Part shown: positions 26,260-34,144 of the stretch, piece after piece
Layout of the letters: every line of letters begins with the position of its first letter
How positions within the stretch are numbered: position 1 is the first letter of the stretch
Source of the DNA: Actinomycetota bacterium
Lineage (GTDB): Bacteria; Actinomycetota; Actinomycetes; S36-B12
Length of the DNA: 64,000 nucleotides
Reading direction: 5' to 3'
NCBI GenBank assembly: GCA_030684515.1
Contig: JAUXVJ010000024.1
Coordinates: 227,663-291,662 of the forward strand
Notes under the pieces: model-generated
The model's input: only the letters and a program-made list of their open reading frames with translations
What the model was told of the DNA's origin: nothing
Databases searched by the model: none
Translations under genes and position numbers: made by a program

Positions 26260-26583
26260 ATGGTCTCCAGAACCCACGGGCGAATAGTGCGCCGGCCTTC
26301 ACTACCCCTGAATGAACGCGATATCGACGACCTCCAGGCCCTGCAAGCCTCAGAAGAACTTCGCCAAGCCCTAGCGGAACTGAGCCCAGACCATTTTCGA
26401 TCTGGCCCGGTAAGTGAGTCGGCGCTCCTGCACGCAATCTGGGCCACCGGGATGTCCGCCATTCGAGAACATGCCGAGATCCTGGGGTACCAAGCCTTGG
26501 CAGCATCAATGACCGTCACCGAAATTGCAGCCAATCGAGCCGCGGCTAGGCGACGAACTCCGTATTGGGCAGACGAGCCTTGA
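26260..26583 (+). CDS. MazE-like antitoxin
   Basis: The product is 107 residues, charged and mostly helical: residues 20-45 (RDIDDLQALQASEELRQALA), then an AIWATGMSAIREHAEILGYQ stretch, with a basic/aromatic end RRRTPYWADEP. No DNA-binding fold can be named with certainty. Its stop overlaps the TTG start of a PemK/MazF-like gene (TTGA), which is the usual antitoxin-first order. It would neutralise that toxin and repress the operon. The identification rests mainly on the neighbour. Confidence 0.6.
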   Translation: MVSRTHGRIVRRPSLPLNERDIDDLQALQASEELRQALAELSPDHFRSGPVSESALLHAIWATGMSAIREHAEILGYQALAASMTVTEIAANRAAARRRTPYWADEP

Positions 26584-26912
26584 GCGGCCCATGGCCGTTA
26601 GTGCGCGGTCGCATCTATGCCGCTGTCATCCCACCCCTCGAGGCCGAGAAGTACTTTCTGGTCGTCTCCAACAACCAGCGCAATGCAGCGCTGCCGCAGG
26701 CCTTGGCTGTGCGCCTGACCACCAGCTCTAAGCCTCAACTTGCATCCATTATTGAGTTGTCGAGTCAAGAACCCTTTACAGGACGGGCTCTTTGCGATGA
26801 CATCGTTGAGCTATACGAAGATGAAGTTCGACGCGATCTTGGTGCTGTGAGCCCGCAGACAATGCTGTCAATCGGCTTGGGGCTCAGGGCGGCCTTAGGG
26901 ATTCGCAACTAA
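26580..26912 (+). CDS. PemK/MazF-family toxin (endoribonuclease)
   Basis: The product is about 110 residues from TTG 26580 (overlapping the antitoxin stop) or 103 from GTG 26601. The start VRGRIYAAVIPPLEAEKYFLVVSN matches the MazF beta-barrel opening (RGxIY...K.RPVLVVSN), followed by AVRLTTS and late LCDDIVELYEDE. MazF enzymes cut mRNA at short sequences. The GRIY motif is intact. The gene lies next to nrdR and lexA in a cluster of toxin-antitoxin modules, where it may serve in stress response or as an addiction element. Confidence 0.72.
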   Translation: MSGPWPLVRGRIYAAVIPPLEAEKYFLVVSNNQRNAALPQALAVRLTTSSKPQLASIIELSSQEPFTGRALCDDIVELYEDEVRRDLGAVSPQTMLSIGLGLRAALGIRN

Positions 26913-27025
26913 TCCATCACTCGAACGACCAGAACTTTGTACACGGCCCCTAACTTTGGGGGTGCCCGTCCACAGAAATGCCTAGTGGTCTTTCTTCAAG
27001 GTGTCGAGTACCCTAGACATATCAT

Positions 27026-27235
27026 GTGAAACGGCGTCAACTCTTGAAACAGCTCGTTTTGCTGGCCCGCGAGGCTGGAGTGACCTTCGAATTCGCGCGC
27101 CATGGAGGTGAGCACGACCTCTATTACCTCCACGAGCGAGCAGTTTGGATCCCCCGACATGCGGAGATCAATGAACTCACCGCTCGCGGAGAACTGAAGA
27201 AGTGCGCCGCCTATCTGAAGGAGCTGGATCAATGA
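27026..27235 (+). CDS. HicA-like mRNA interferase toxin
   Basis: The product is 69 residues with the HicA dsRBD-like pattern: KRRQLLKQL at the start, FEFARHGGEHDLYYL with the catalytic His, and VWIPRHAEINELTARGELKKC, which corresponds to the HicA end VPRHxEIxxxxARxIxK. The start is GTG 27026. Its stop overlaps the ATG of the HicB-like gene (ATGA). Local codon use is more AT-rich than the flanking core genes, which suggests acquisition. Confidence 0.72.
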   Translation: MKRRQLLKQLVLLAREAGVTFEFARHGGEHDLYYLHERAVWIPRHAEINELTARGELKKCAAYLKELDQ

Positions 27236-27618
27236 GGCAGAGCTTTGATGCCACCGCTGTTCACTTCCAGGGTTGGTGGGCAATCACCGTGCACGGGGTA
27301 CTCGGTTCGACAATCCATACCCAAGCCAAGCGAATCGATCGCATCGAATACATGGCCCGCGATGCGATTGCCCTGGGTCTTCAAGTGCCAGCAGATTCTT
27401 TTGATGTCAACGTCTCATTTGAAATCGATCCTCAACTTCAAGTATTGATCGATGAGGCAAAGGCAGCGAGCCGAACTGCTCAGGATGCGCAGCTTCAGGC
27501 AACCAGCAAGACGAAGTCGGCAGTTGAACATCTACATGAACAGGGGTTCAGCACCAGAGATGCCGGCGCCCTGATTGGCCTTTCACCGCAACGTATTTCG
27601 CAATTGCTAGCGAAATGA
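27232..27618 (+). CDS. HicB-like antitoxin with C-terminal HTH
   Basis: The product is 128 residues from ATG 27232. The N-terminal part (FQGWWAITVHGVLGSTIHTQ) fits the partial RNase H-like fold of HicB, which blocks the toxin. The C-terminal part (TRDAGALIGLSPQRISQLLA) is a helix-turn-helix that can bind the operon's promoter. The gene overlaps the HicA-like gene by four bases. Toxin-first order is normal for HicAB. Confidence 0.7.
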   Translation: MRQSFDATAVHFQGWWAITVHGVLGSTIHTQAKRIDRIEYMARDAIALGLQVPADSFDVNVSFEIDPQLQVLIDEAKAASRTAQDAQLQATSKTKSAVEHLHEQGFSTRDAGALIGLSPQRISQLLAK

Positions 27619-27683
27619 GATCTGAGAAAGAAGACCGATGGTGCAATCTCTATTGAGTTGTGGTTCGACCTACGAAGACTGAA

Positions 27684-28118
27684 TTAGTTGAAGGCCGGAA
27701 CGATCAGCGACTGACCCTTGACGACCACAGCGGACGTCATGCCGTTGAGGTCGCGGATGCTGCTGATCGTCGCCCGAGGATCCGCGCTTGGCGCAATGGT
27801 CTGGGCGATCGACCAGAGTGACTCACCAGGCTGCACTACAACTATTTGCGTTGCCGGGCCCTGGTTGGTCAGTGTTGCGTTGGCAAATGAGCCGAACATC
27901 AACATGGCACTGAACAGCGCGATGACTCCCCCAAGAAGCACGACCAGGCGACCACGACGGGTCAGCTGAGCGGCCGGCTTTTGCATCGACACGTGAGCAG
28001 AACTCGTAGCGCGCACCTGGGGTGTGGTGCGAACTGGCGTGCGGACCGACCGACGAGCACTTGTGGTGCGGATCGGGCGGCGGGTGCTGGCGGGAGCCAA
28101 CGGGATTGCGATCGCCAT
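27684..28118 (-). CDS. LysM-domain membrane protein, DivS/ChiZ-like SOS cell-division regulator
   Basis: The product is 144 residues. It has a basic N-terminus (about 15-60), one membrane helix (LVVLLGGVIALFSAMLMFGSF, about 63-83) and a C-terminal LysM domain (VVVQPGESLWSIAQTIAPSADPRATI ...) that binds peptidoglycan. ATG 28118 has an AAAGG site; an upstream in-frame start would be less likely. It is divergent from lexA with LexA boxes between. This is the position of Rv2719c (ChiZ) in Mycobacterium and DivS in Corynebacterium, which halt division during the SOS response. The same role is inferred here. Confidence 0.8.
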   Translation of the reverse strand: MAIAIPLAPASTRRPIRTTSARRSVRTPVRTTPQVRATSSAHVSMQKPAAQLTRRGRLVVLLGGVIALFSAMLMFGSFANATLTNQGPATQIVVVQPGESLWSIAQTIAPSADPRATISSIRDLNGMTSAVVVKGQSLIVPAFN

Positions 28119-28151
28119 GGTCGTGCCTTTCTCTCGGGGAAGAACACTCTC

Positions 28152-28167
28152 TCGAACAGGTGTTCGA
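28152..28167. promoter_or_regulatory. LexA (SOS) box 1
   Basis: TCGAACAGGTGTTCGA is a perfect match to the actinobacterial SOS box TCGAAC-N4-GTTCGA, 34 bases upstream of the LysM gene start. It would place that gene under LexA control. Confidence 0.9.
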
Positions 28168-28183
28168 TCGAACGCTTGTGCGA
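28168..28183. promoter_or_regulatory. LexA (SOS) box 2, one mismatch
   Basis: TCGAACGCTTGTGCGA differs from the SOS consensus at one position and abuts box 1 with no gap. Tandem boxes suggest tight or cooperative repression of the LysM gene. Confidence 0.6.
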
Positions 28184-28219
28184 TTTGTAGCATGTTTCCC
28201 GGCGACACGTCCAGTTCTT

Positions 28220-28235
28220 TCGAACATGTGTTTGA
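28220..28235. promoter_or_regulatory. LexA (SOS) box 3, one mismatch
   Basis: TCGAACATGTGTTTGA differs from the consensus at one position. It lies 100 bases before the lexA start and would serve lexA autoregulation, with weaker binding than box 1. Confidence 0.7.
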
Positions 28236-28334
28236 TTTTGGCGTGTCGTCCGGCTAACGTGAACTCTGTCGCGAGGGTCTGACACCCGCGGTGTTGAGCA
28301 CAGATCGATAGCCAGATCGACAGACGGAGGACGC

Positions 28335-29063
28335 ATGAGCGAGCTTGTGGAACTGCCCGATGGCCCAGCAGACGAAGCTGGCCTTACCCCTCGGCAGCGT
28401 CAGATCCTGACGATGATCCGCGATTCGGTCGATGACCGCGGCTATCCCCCAAGCGTGCGCGAGATCGGCGAGGCTGTTGGCCTGACCTCCCCGAGCTCAG
28501 TTGCCTATCAGCTGAAGAGCCTTGAGAAGCTGGGCTACCTGCGCCGCGACCCCAATCGCCCCCGCGCCATGGTGGTTGCTGACCCCAATACCGAACTGCC
28601 TGCCATTGGCGAGTCCTTCTCTTCCCCCGCTCGCCTGCGCGTGGTGGAGAACACCGAGGAGTTCGACGCTTCAGAGTCGGTGCGCGCCGGTGCAGCACTT
28701 GTGCCGCTGGTTGGACGCATTGCGGCTGGTGGCCCGATCCTGGCCGAGCAAGAAGTCGAAGCGGTCTTCCCGCTCCCCCGCGATCTTGTCGGCGAGGGCG
28801 AGTTGTTCATGCTGAAGGTGGTCGGCGATTCGATGATCGATGCAGCCATCTGCGATGGCGACTGGGTAGTCGTGCGCACCCAGAACACTGCAGAGAACGG
28901 CGAGATCGTTGCCGCACTGCTTGATGACGAAGCGACGGTGAAGACCTTGAAGCGCAGCGACGGTCATGTGTGGCTGATGCCGCACAACCCGGCTTTTGCC
29001 CCGATCCTTGGCGACCACGCCACAATCATGGGCAAAGTCGTCACGGTGCTGCGCAAGCTGTAA
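28335..29063 (+). CDS. lexA: SOS response repressor LexA
   Basis: The product is 242 residues. The N-terminal winged HTH spans about 17-78 ([16 protein letters not shown] ... [13 protein letters not shown]). The C-terminal S24 peptidase domain has the Ala-Gly cleavage site in GRIAAGGPI (131/132), the catalytic Ser166 in GDSMIDAAI and Lys203 in ATVKTLK. It represses SOS genes until RecA filaments trigger self-cleavage. A GGAGG site precedes ATG 28335. It is divergent from the LysM gene with three LexA boxes between. recA and recX lie at the far end of the window. Confidence 0.97.
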   Translation: MSELVELPDGPADEAGLTPRQRQILTMIRDSVDDRGYPPSVREIGEAVGLTSPSSVAYQLKSLEKLGYLRRDPNRPRAMVVADPNTELPAIGESFSSPARLRVVENTEEFDASESVRAGAALVPLVGRIAAGGPILAEQEVEAVFPLPRDLVGEGELFMLKVVGDSMIDAAICDGDWVVVRTQNTAENGEIVAALLDDEATVKTLKRSDGHVWLMPHNPAFAPILGDHATIMGKVVTVLRKL

Positions 29064-29349
29064 GCAGGTACTCCACCATTGGATTCTTGAGCTCGAAATC
29101 GCGCGCGATTCCATCGGTGACGTCTTGAGAGAAGCCCGGTAGCGCGTAACTCAACTGCTCGTAGCCTGAGCGGGTGGGTGAATCGAGCCATCGACTCCAT
29201 CCAGACCGCACCAAGCCCCGGCGTCGACGCATACCAACGGCACTCGACATGTCCTCACTGTGGAACCTAGCCACGAGCCTGAGCCCGCGTTGTCTCGCGC
29301 ACCAGGCAACTGACTCGTTAGCCACGTGGCGGAGAAGCCACTTGTGCAC
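29041..29349 (-). CDS. hypothetical open frame convergent with lexA (uncertain)
   Basis: The stretch 29064-29402 has no convincing gene on the plus strand. On the minus strand an open frame of about 102 residues (from GTG 29349, or longer from 29463) runs to a stop inside the lexA 3' end. Its composition ([32 protein letters not shown]) is more protein-like than a typical shadow. No family, ribosome-binding site or partner is recognised. It could be a remnant of an older toxin or of another gene in this toxin-antitoxin region. Confidence 0.22.
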   Translation of the reverse strand: MHKWLLRHVANESVAWCARQRGLRLVARFHSEDMSSAVGMRRRRGLVRSGWSRWLDSPTRSGYEQLSYALPGFSQDVTDGIARDFELKNPMVEYLLTACAAP

Positions 29350-29402
29350 AGCACGACACAGTTCCGATTGACGATTTTCTATGCCCCCAGTTAAGTCATC
29401 AC

Positions 29403-29676
29403 ATGAAAGTTGGGATCTCTGAACTGCGGACTCATCTTTCGCAATATCTGAAGCGCGCTTCAAAAAGGTGCGGCTTTTCAGGTCACAAGTCGCGGCCAGA
29501 CTGTGGCGCTACTGAAGGCACCCACCATGGGTGAGGAACTACCCGAGGGCCTAGCCCGCGGAATTCGTAAGGGTCGGGTAACTCCTGCTACGCCACGGGG
29601 CTGGCTCGCCGCACACATGCCGACAGCAAAACTCACAGATGGCTTGAAGTCCATTGAGATTATTCAAGCCGATTGA
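29403..29676 (+). pseudogene. Phd/YefM-family antitoxin, frameshifted
   Basis: The first 21 codons read MKVGISELRTHLSQYLKRAS, a clear Phd/YefM antitoxin start. After an A5 run (29462-29466) the frame shifts by one base. The new frame reads GAAFQVTSRGQTVALLKAPT and stays open to a TGA at 29674, giving the normal rest of the family (about 90 residues in total). In the original frame translation stops at 29532 after 43 residues. Either the gene is broken, the base is an assembly error, or frameshifting occurs at the A run. No PIN-type or RelE toxin follows; the next gene is an unrelated antitoxin starting two bases on. Confidence 0.75.
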
Positions 29677-29677
29677 G

Positions 29678-30016
29678 ATGACTGATTTCCCCATGCATGA
29701 GCCCACGAGAAGTCAGAAGCGTGACGCCACTTTCTTTTCGTATTACGATTTACAAGTGGCGGACGAAAAGATCGATGGGGTCCCAGTAACTGAGGCGATG
29801 ATCGAAGCCTGGGCAAAGGAAGCTGAGGCCGGCTATCCAGTGGAGCGACTGCGAAAGCGCGGTCGCAAACCCGCTGGCGACGGGCCTGGTTCTGTGGTGC
29901 CGGTGCGGATGGACGCTGCCTTGCTTCAAGCGCTGGACAAGTGTGCCGATCGTGAACACATCAGTCGCTCAGAAGCTATCCGCGCGGCCGTTCGCGCGTG
30001 GATTGACTCCGCCTAG
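29678..30016 (+). CDS. ribbon-helix-helix antitoxin
   Basis: The product is 112 residues from ATG 29678. The C-terminal 45 residues are a CopG/Arc-type ribbon-helix-helix: VVPVRMDAALLQALDKCADR, then HISRSEAIRAAVRAWI. The N-terminal half (SYYDLQVADEKIDGVPVTEA, then AGYPVERLRKRGRKP) is typical of actinobacterial antitoxins paired with BrnT-like toxins. Its stop shares one base with the toxin start. It would bind its own promoter and the toxin. Confidence 0.8.
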   Translation: MTDFPMHEPTRSQKRDATFFSYYDLQVADEKIDGVPVTEAMIEAWAKEAEAGYPVERLRKRGRKPAGDGPGSVVPVRMDAALLQALDKCADREHISRSEAIRAAVRAWIDSA

Positions 30017-30255
30017 TGGAGGTTCACCCCTCCGCGCTTAAGCACGAGATCGACGCCACCAGTGCTGCTCACGCTGCGTCAACAGCCATATACATCGCGG
30101 ATCTTGATGACGAAAGTCCGGCGCGCCAGTTCCGTCTCGGATTTGATGACTCCGGTCGACTCCTTGAACTCGTAGTACTCCGCTTTGATAGCGGACGTGA
30201 ACTCGTAATTCACGCAATGAAAGCTCGTGCGCAGTACTTCGATTTGTTGCCGTAG
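30016..30255 (+). CDS. BrnT-like toxin
   Basis: The product is 79 residues from GTG 30016: VHPSALKHEIDATSAAHA, IYIADLDDESPARQFRLGFD, SGRLLELVVLRFDSGRELVI and a final HAMKARAQYFDLLP. The order (HxSxxKH, DLDDE, LGFDxSGRLLE, HAMKAR) matches small BrnT/RelE-fold RNA-cleaving toxins common in Actinomycetota. It directly follows the RHH antitoxin. The family assignment is from motif memory; activity is inferred. Confidence 0.72.
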   Translation: MEVHPSALKHEIDATSAAHAASTAIYIADLDDESPARQFRLGFDDSGRLLELVVLRFDSGRELVIHAMKARAQYFDLLP

Positions 30256-30301
30256 CCGGAGGAACTCACGGCCGACAATGCTTCCGCTGTTCTTTGAGCT
30301 A

Positions 30302-31081
30302 TCACTTGGCAGGACGGATCAGCATCTCCTGAGCCATGCTCGCAACCAGCGTTCCATCGTGCCCGTAGAAGCGTCCGCGATACCAACCACGTCCGTCGGC
30401 AAGTGACTCACCTTGGTGATCCATCAGGACCCAGTCGTCCAGCTTGGGAGCTCGGTGAATCCAGATGGCGTGGTCCAGGCTGGTGTGGAAGTCCTCGTCC
30501 TTCAGATCGATCAGTTGCGGGATACCGCTATGCAGATCTGAGAGGTAGATGAGTGCGCAGGCATTGAGTCGCCTGTCATCACCGAGCGCTGGGGTAGGCC
30601 TAGCCCACAGGCGCGGTGCATAGAGATAGTCGGCGTCCTGCTTGGGGATGCGAATCTCGAAACCCGCGATGTGGGCGCCTTCGGGGCGCATGCAGTCTTC
30701 TGGCTCTTCTACTTCTGGCTTGCTGGGGATCTGGGTTTGCTTTCCACCCTCGGGTGCGTGGAAGGAGATGCTGACTCGGGCGATCAGTCGGGCGCCTTGG
30801 TGCGCGAGCACCTGCCGTGTCGAGAAGGCCCGGCTGTCACGCTCTCTCTGCACGGTGAATTCCACTGGCTTCAGCGGATCACCAGGATTGAGGAAGAACA
30901 CGTGCATGGCATTGGCGTCCATGTGTTCGCCAACAGTGGTGAAGGCAGAGGCCAATGCTTGCCCAGCCATCTGTCCGCCGTTGAGCGAGCGCACGCTTGG
31001 CGCAACGTAGTCAGCGGCGAACTCGTCCTCGCCGGTCTGGTGAACTGCGAGGATCCGCTTGAGATCGGGGACTTCTGCCAT
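30302..31081 (-). CDS. acyl-CoA thioesterase, TesB family (copy 2)
   Basis: The product is about 259 residues. It is a double-hotdog thioesterase: VAPSVRSLNGGQMAGQALAS in the first half, HVFFLNPGDPLKPVEFTVQR, and in the second half LNACALIYLSDLHSGIPQ, SLDHAIWIHR and LADGRGWYRGRFY, which carry the TesB catalytic region. It hydrolyses acyl-CoAs to free acids and CoA. ATG 31081 overlaps the stop of a paralogue upstream. It is the last gene of a same-strand acyl-CoA cluster. Confidence 0.88.
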   Translation of the reverse strand: MAEVPDLKRILAVHQTGEDEFAADYVAPSVRSLNGGQMAGQALASAFTTVGEHMDANAMHVFFLNPGDPLKPVEFTVQRERDSRAFSTRQVLAHQGARLIARVSISFHAPEGGKQTQIPSKPEVEEPEDCMRPEGAHIAGFEIRIPKQDADYLYAPRLWARPTPALGDDRRLNACALIYLSDLHSGIPQLIDLKDEDFHTSLDHAIWIHRAPKLDDWVLMDHQGESLADGRGWYRGRFYGHDGTLVASMAQEMLIRPAK

Positions 31082-31878
31082 CACTCCACCACCTTGTCAG
31101 TTCTGCTTGCCGGACGAAGCAGCATCTCTTGGGCCAGGCTTGCCAGGAGTTGTCCCTGGTGGTTGAAGATCCGGCCGCGATACCAGCCGCGGCCATCAGC
31201 CAGCGACTCCCCCACCTTGTCCATGAAGACCCAGTCGCTCATGTTCGCCGGTCGGTGAAACCAGATCGAGTGGTCCAGACTCGCGTGGAAGTCCTCAGCT
31301 GTGAGCTTGTGGAGCATGGGGATGCCGCTGTGCGCGTCCGAGAGATAGAGCAGAGCGCAGGCATTGAGCCGGGGATCACCGCCAAGTGGATGGAAAGGCC
31401 TGGCCCACACACATGGCGAGTAGAAGTGATCGCGCTCCGAGTCGGGGATGCGGGATTCAAAGCCCGGGGCCAGTGATGCGATCGCACGGCACGCTGACGG
31501 CTCGGGCACGTCCGGCATGCTCGGGAACTGCATGTCCTGTCCACCCTCAGGTATGTGAAAGGTGAAGCCCGCATGGGCGATCAGGCGATCACCTTGGGTG
31601 GCGAGGACCTGCCGGTTGGCGAAGGCCCGACTGTCTCGCTGGCGCTGCACCGTGAATGTCACGGGGGCAAGCGAGTCGCCTCCGGATAGGAAGTTCACAT
31701 GCGCAGCGCTGACGACGTAGTTGTCGGCAACTGTCGGAAATGCAGCGCTCAAGGCCTGAGCAGCCACCTGGCCGCCGAACAGCGGCAGCCTGCTGGGCGC
31801 GACGTATTGCGAGGTGAACTCGTCTTCACCGCTTTGGTGAACAGCAAGGACCTGCTGGAGTTGCGGAGCTTCGGGCAT
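31081..31878 (-). CDS. acyl-CoA thioesterase, TesB family (copy 1)
   Basis: The product is 265 residues from ATG 31878; a longer frame to 32010 only overlaps the SDR gene. It is closely similar to the next gene along its whole length (QVLAVHQSGEDEFTSQYVAP, HVNFLSGGDSLAPVTFTVQR, LDHSIWFHRP, LADGRGWYRGRIF), so the two come from a tandem duplication. Keeping two copies suggests different chain lengths or substrates. It lies 20 bases after the SDR gene. Confidence 0.88.
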   Translation of the reverse strand: MPEAPQLQQVLAVHQSGEDEFTSQYVAPSRLPLFGGQVAAQALSAAFPTVADNYVVSAAHVNFLSGGDSLAPVTFTVQRQRDSRAFANRQVLATQGDRLIAHAGFTFHIPEGGQDMQFPSMPDVPEPSACRAIASLAPGFESRIPDSERDHFYSPCVWARPFHPLGGDPRLNACALLYLSDAHSGIPMLHKLTAEDFHASLDHSIWFHRPANMSDWVFMDKVGESLADGRGWYRGRIFNHQGQLLASLAQEMLLRPASRTDKVVE

Positions 31879-31898
31879 ACCTATTCGTGAATTCCTGC

Positions 31899-32813
31899 CT
31901 AGTACGGCAGGTTGAGGTTGAACTCGTAGGTGGCAAACTTCGCGGCCTGCTCGTTGAGTTCGTCGATCGTCCAGAGGCCTTCCTTCTCGATCGAGTCCAC
32001 GATTGCCCACGGCTGGAAGAGGTAGACCGCGCCGCCCTGCACGAAGTAGGTGCGACCTCTGCTTGGGCAGTCAGCAGTGGACAGCCAAGCCACGAAGGGC
32101 GAGATGTTCTCTGGGCCGCGCGGATCCCAGGCATTGGGGTCGACTGTCTTCAGTCGCTCTTCTTCGGCCTCTGCTGCGCCCGGAACGCTGAGGGTGAGGC
32201 GGGTTCTGGCCGATGGGGCGATCGCGTTGACAGTCACGCCATAACGCTCGAGTTCCATCTGGGCGATGTGAGTGAAGGAGCCCAGGCCACTCTTGGCAGC
32301 GCCGTAGTTGGTCTGGCCGACATTGCCGAACAGCCCCGAGGTCGAACTGGTGTTGACGATGTTGGCCGGCGTGATGCCGCGCTCCTTGCTCTTTGCGCGC
32401 CAGTACTGAGCAGCGGCACGCGTCGGCGCGAAGTGACCACGCAGCGTGACGCGCATGATGTCGTCCCAGTCCGCATCGCTCATGTTGACCAGCATGCGGT
32501 CACGAAGGATGCCGGCGTTGTTGACCAGGATGTTGAGGTCACCGAAGGCCTCAACAGCCTGATCGATCATGTTCTGCGCGCCCTCAGAACTGGCGACGTC
32601 ATCGGTGTTGGCCACTGCCTCGCCACCAGCGGCAATGATCTCGTCGACGACCTGCTGCGCCGGGCCAACGTCACTGCCGGAGCCATCGTTGGCTGCGCCG
32701 AGGTCATTGACCACAACGAGTGCGCCCTCTTTGGCGAAGAGCAGCGCATGCTCGCGCCCGACTCCCCGACCAGCGCCAGTGATGATGGCAACGCGTCCGT
32801 CCAATGCACCCAT
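31899..32813 (-). CDS. short-chain dehydrogenase (3-hydroxyacyl-CoA dehydrogenase-like)
   Basis: The product is 304 residues. It has the NAD(P)-binding GAGRGVGREHA motif (about 13-23), NNAG near 100 and the active-site pattern S ... YGAAKSG near 180. The N-terminus, with VVVNDLGAANDGSGSD after the second strand, is typical of the dehydrogenase part of multifunctional beta-oxidation enzymes. It probably oxidises a 3-hydroxyacyl-CoA in the beta-oxidation cluster in which it lies. A GAAGGAG site precedes the ATG. Confidence 0.85.
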   Translation of the reverse strand: MGALDGRVAIITGAGRGVGREHALLFAKEGALVVVNDLGAANDGSGSDVGPAQQVVDEIIAAGGEAVANTDDVASSEGAQNMIDQAVEAFGDLNILVNNAGILRDRMLVNMSDADWDDIMRVTLRGHFAPTRAAAQYWRAKSKERGITPANIVNTSSTSGLFGNVGQTNYGAAKSGLGSFTHIAQMELERYGVTVNAIAPSARTRLTLSVPGAAEAEEERLKTVDPNAWDPRGPENISPFVAWLSTADCPSRGRTYFVQGGAVYLFQPWAIVDSIEKEGLWTIDELNEQAAKFATYEFNLNLPY

Positions 32814-32894
32814 GCTGAGACTCCTTCGTGGTGGTCGTGCGTGCTCGTGTTCTTCGCGCTGTGCTTGCGCTGAGGTGTGGTGCTTGCTTTGGTG

Positions 32895-34133
32895 CTAGTT
32901 GGTCTTGACTTCCTTGAACGGCTGGTCACGATCAACCTGCGGCTCCTTGGGCAGCCCCAGTGAGCGCTCGCCGAGGATGTTGCGCATGATCTCCGGAGTT
33001 CCACCGGCGATCGCGCCACCAGGAGATGCGAGCAGCGTGGTTGCGGCGCGGGCCGCGACCTCGTCATCGTCGGTCCAGGCCTGGCCGGCTTCAGCGAGCA
33101 GGCTCATGGCCATATCGGCGCTGCGCTTGCCGAGCTCTGAACCGCTGAGCTTGGCGATCGAACCCTCAGGTCCGGGAGCCTTGCCAGCCTTCATGCCGGC
33201 ACGCATCCGGTCACCGAGAATCTGGATCAGACGCTCTTCGACGTAGATGCCAGCCAGTTCCTGACGGGTTGCGCTGTCGTCCTGCTTGCCCACCTTGGTG
33301 ACCAGCTCGGACAGGTTGTCGAACTGCGGGGTGCCCGAGCCACGGCCAAGGCCGCCGCCGCCAGCACCGATCGAGACGCGCTCGTTCATCAGCGTGCCGA
33401 TGGCTGCCATCCAGCCGTTGTCGATCTCGCCGACCAGGTTCGCTGCTGGAACGCGGACGTTGTCGAAGAAGACCTCGTTGAAGCCGCTGCCACCACTCAT
33501 CTGGCGCAGTGGTCGCACGGTGACGCCCGGTGAGCTCATGTCCACGATGAACATCGTGATGCCCTTGTGCTTGGGGACATCCACGTTGGTGCGGGTGACG
33601 ATCAGGCCGAACTTGGAGAAGTGCGCTCCGGAGGTCCACACCTTCTGACCGTTGATGACCCACTCGTCGCCCTCTTTGACCGCCTTGGTGGTCAGGCCGG
33701 CAACGTCGGATCCGGCGCCTGGCTCAGAGAACAGCTGGCACCACACTTCGTCGCCGCGCAGCATCTTGGGGATGTGCTCTTCGCGCTGGGCTTCAGTGCC
33801 GTACTGCAGCAGCGTTGGCGCACACATGCCCAGGGTCACCATGAATGGCGAGACCGGCATTTCGTAGCCATTGGCCTCTTCGTTGAAGACGCGCTGGTGG
33901 TTCATCGTCAGGCCCTGGCCGCCGTACTCCTTTGGCCATGAAAGGCCCGAGAAGCCGGAGTCGTAGATCTTGTTCTGGAAGTCGCGGGCGTAGGTCAGGT
34001 AGTCCACGGTCTCGCCATCAGCCTCTGCAGCTGCGGTGTGGTCGTCCAAGCGCTTGCCATTGGCCTGGAACCAGGCCCGCACCTCGGCGCGGAAGGCTTC
34101 AAGATCAGTGGTGGTGTCAGTTGAAGTTGTCAT
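32895..34133 (-). CDS. acyl-CoA dehydrogenase, large-type subunit
   Basis: The product is 412 residues from ATG 34133, seven bases after AGGAGG (an ATG at 34139 is too close to that site). Motifs: SWPKEYGGQGL, CQLFSEPGAGSDVAGL (FAD/substrate region), WVINGQKVWTSGAHFSKFGL and a C-terminal GGTPEIMRNILGERSLGLP. It shares its strand with a second, more divergent subunit ending 11 bases upstream; such pairs form heteromeric dehydrogenases of sterol side-chain or branched fatty-acid breakdown (FadE28/29-like). The substrate is inferred only by that analogy. Confidence 0.9.
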   Translation of the reverse strand: MTTSTDTTTDLEAFRAEVRAWFQANGKRLDDHTAAAEADGETVDYLTYARDFQNKIYDSGFSGLSWPKEYGGQGLTMNHQRVFNEEANGYEMPVSPFMVTLGMCAPTLLQYGTEAQREEHIPKMLRGDEVWCQLFSEPGAGSDVAGLTTKAVKEGDEWVINGQKVWTSGAHFSKFGLIVTRTNVDVPKHKGITMFIVDMSSPGVTVRPLRQMSGGSGFNEVFFDNVRVPAANLVGEIDNGWMAAIGTLMNERVSIGAGGGGLGRGSGTPQFDNLSELVTKVGKQDDSATRQELAGIYVEERLIQILGDRMRAGMKAGKAPGPEGSIAKLSGSELGKRSADMAMSLLAEAGQAWTDDDEVAARAATTLLASPGGAIAGGTPEIMRNILGERSLGLPKEPQVDRDQPFKEVKTN

Positions 34134-34144
34134 GGTCATTCCTC

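Noticed and set aside
25989-26534. A 181-residue minus-strand frame over the nrdR upstream region and the MazE-like gene
   Set aside because: It has no motifs and covers the regulatory region; the plus-strand MazE/MazF overlap is a better explanation.
31887-32873. A 328-residue plus-strand frame opposite the SDR gene
   Set aside because: The SDR gene has complete motifs on the other strand, while this frame has none.
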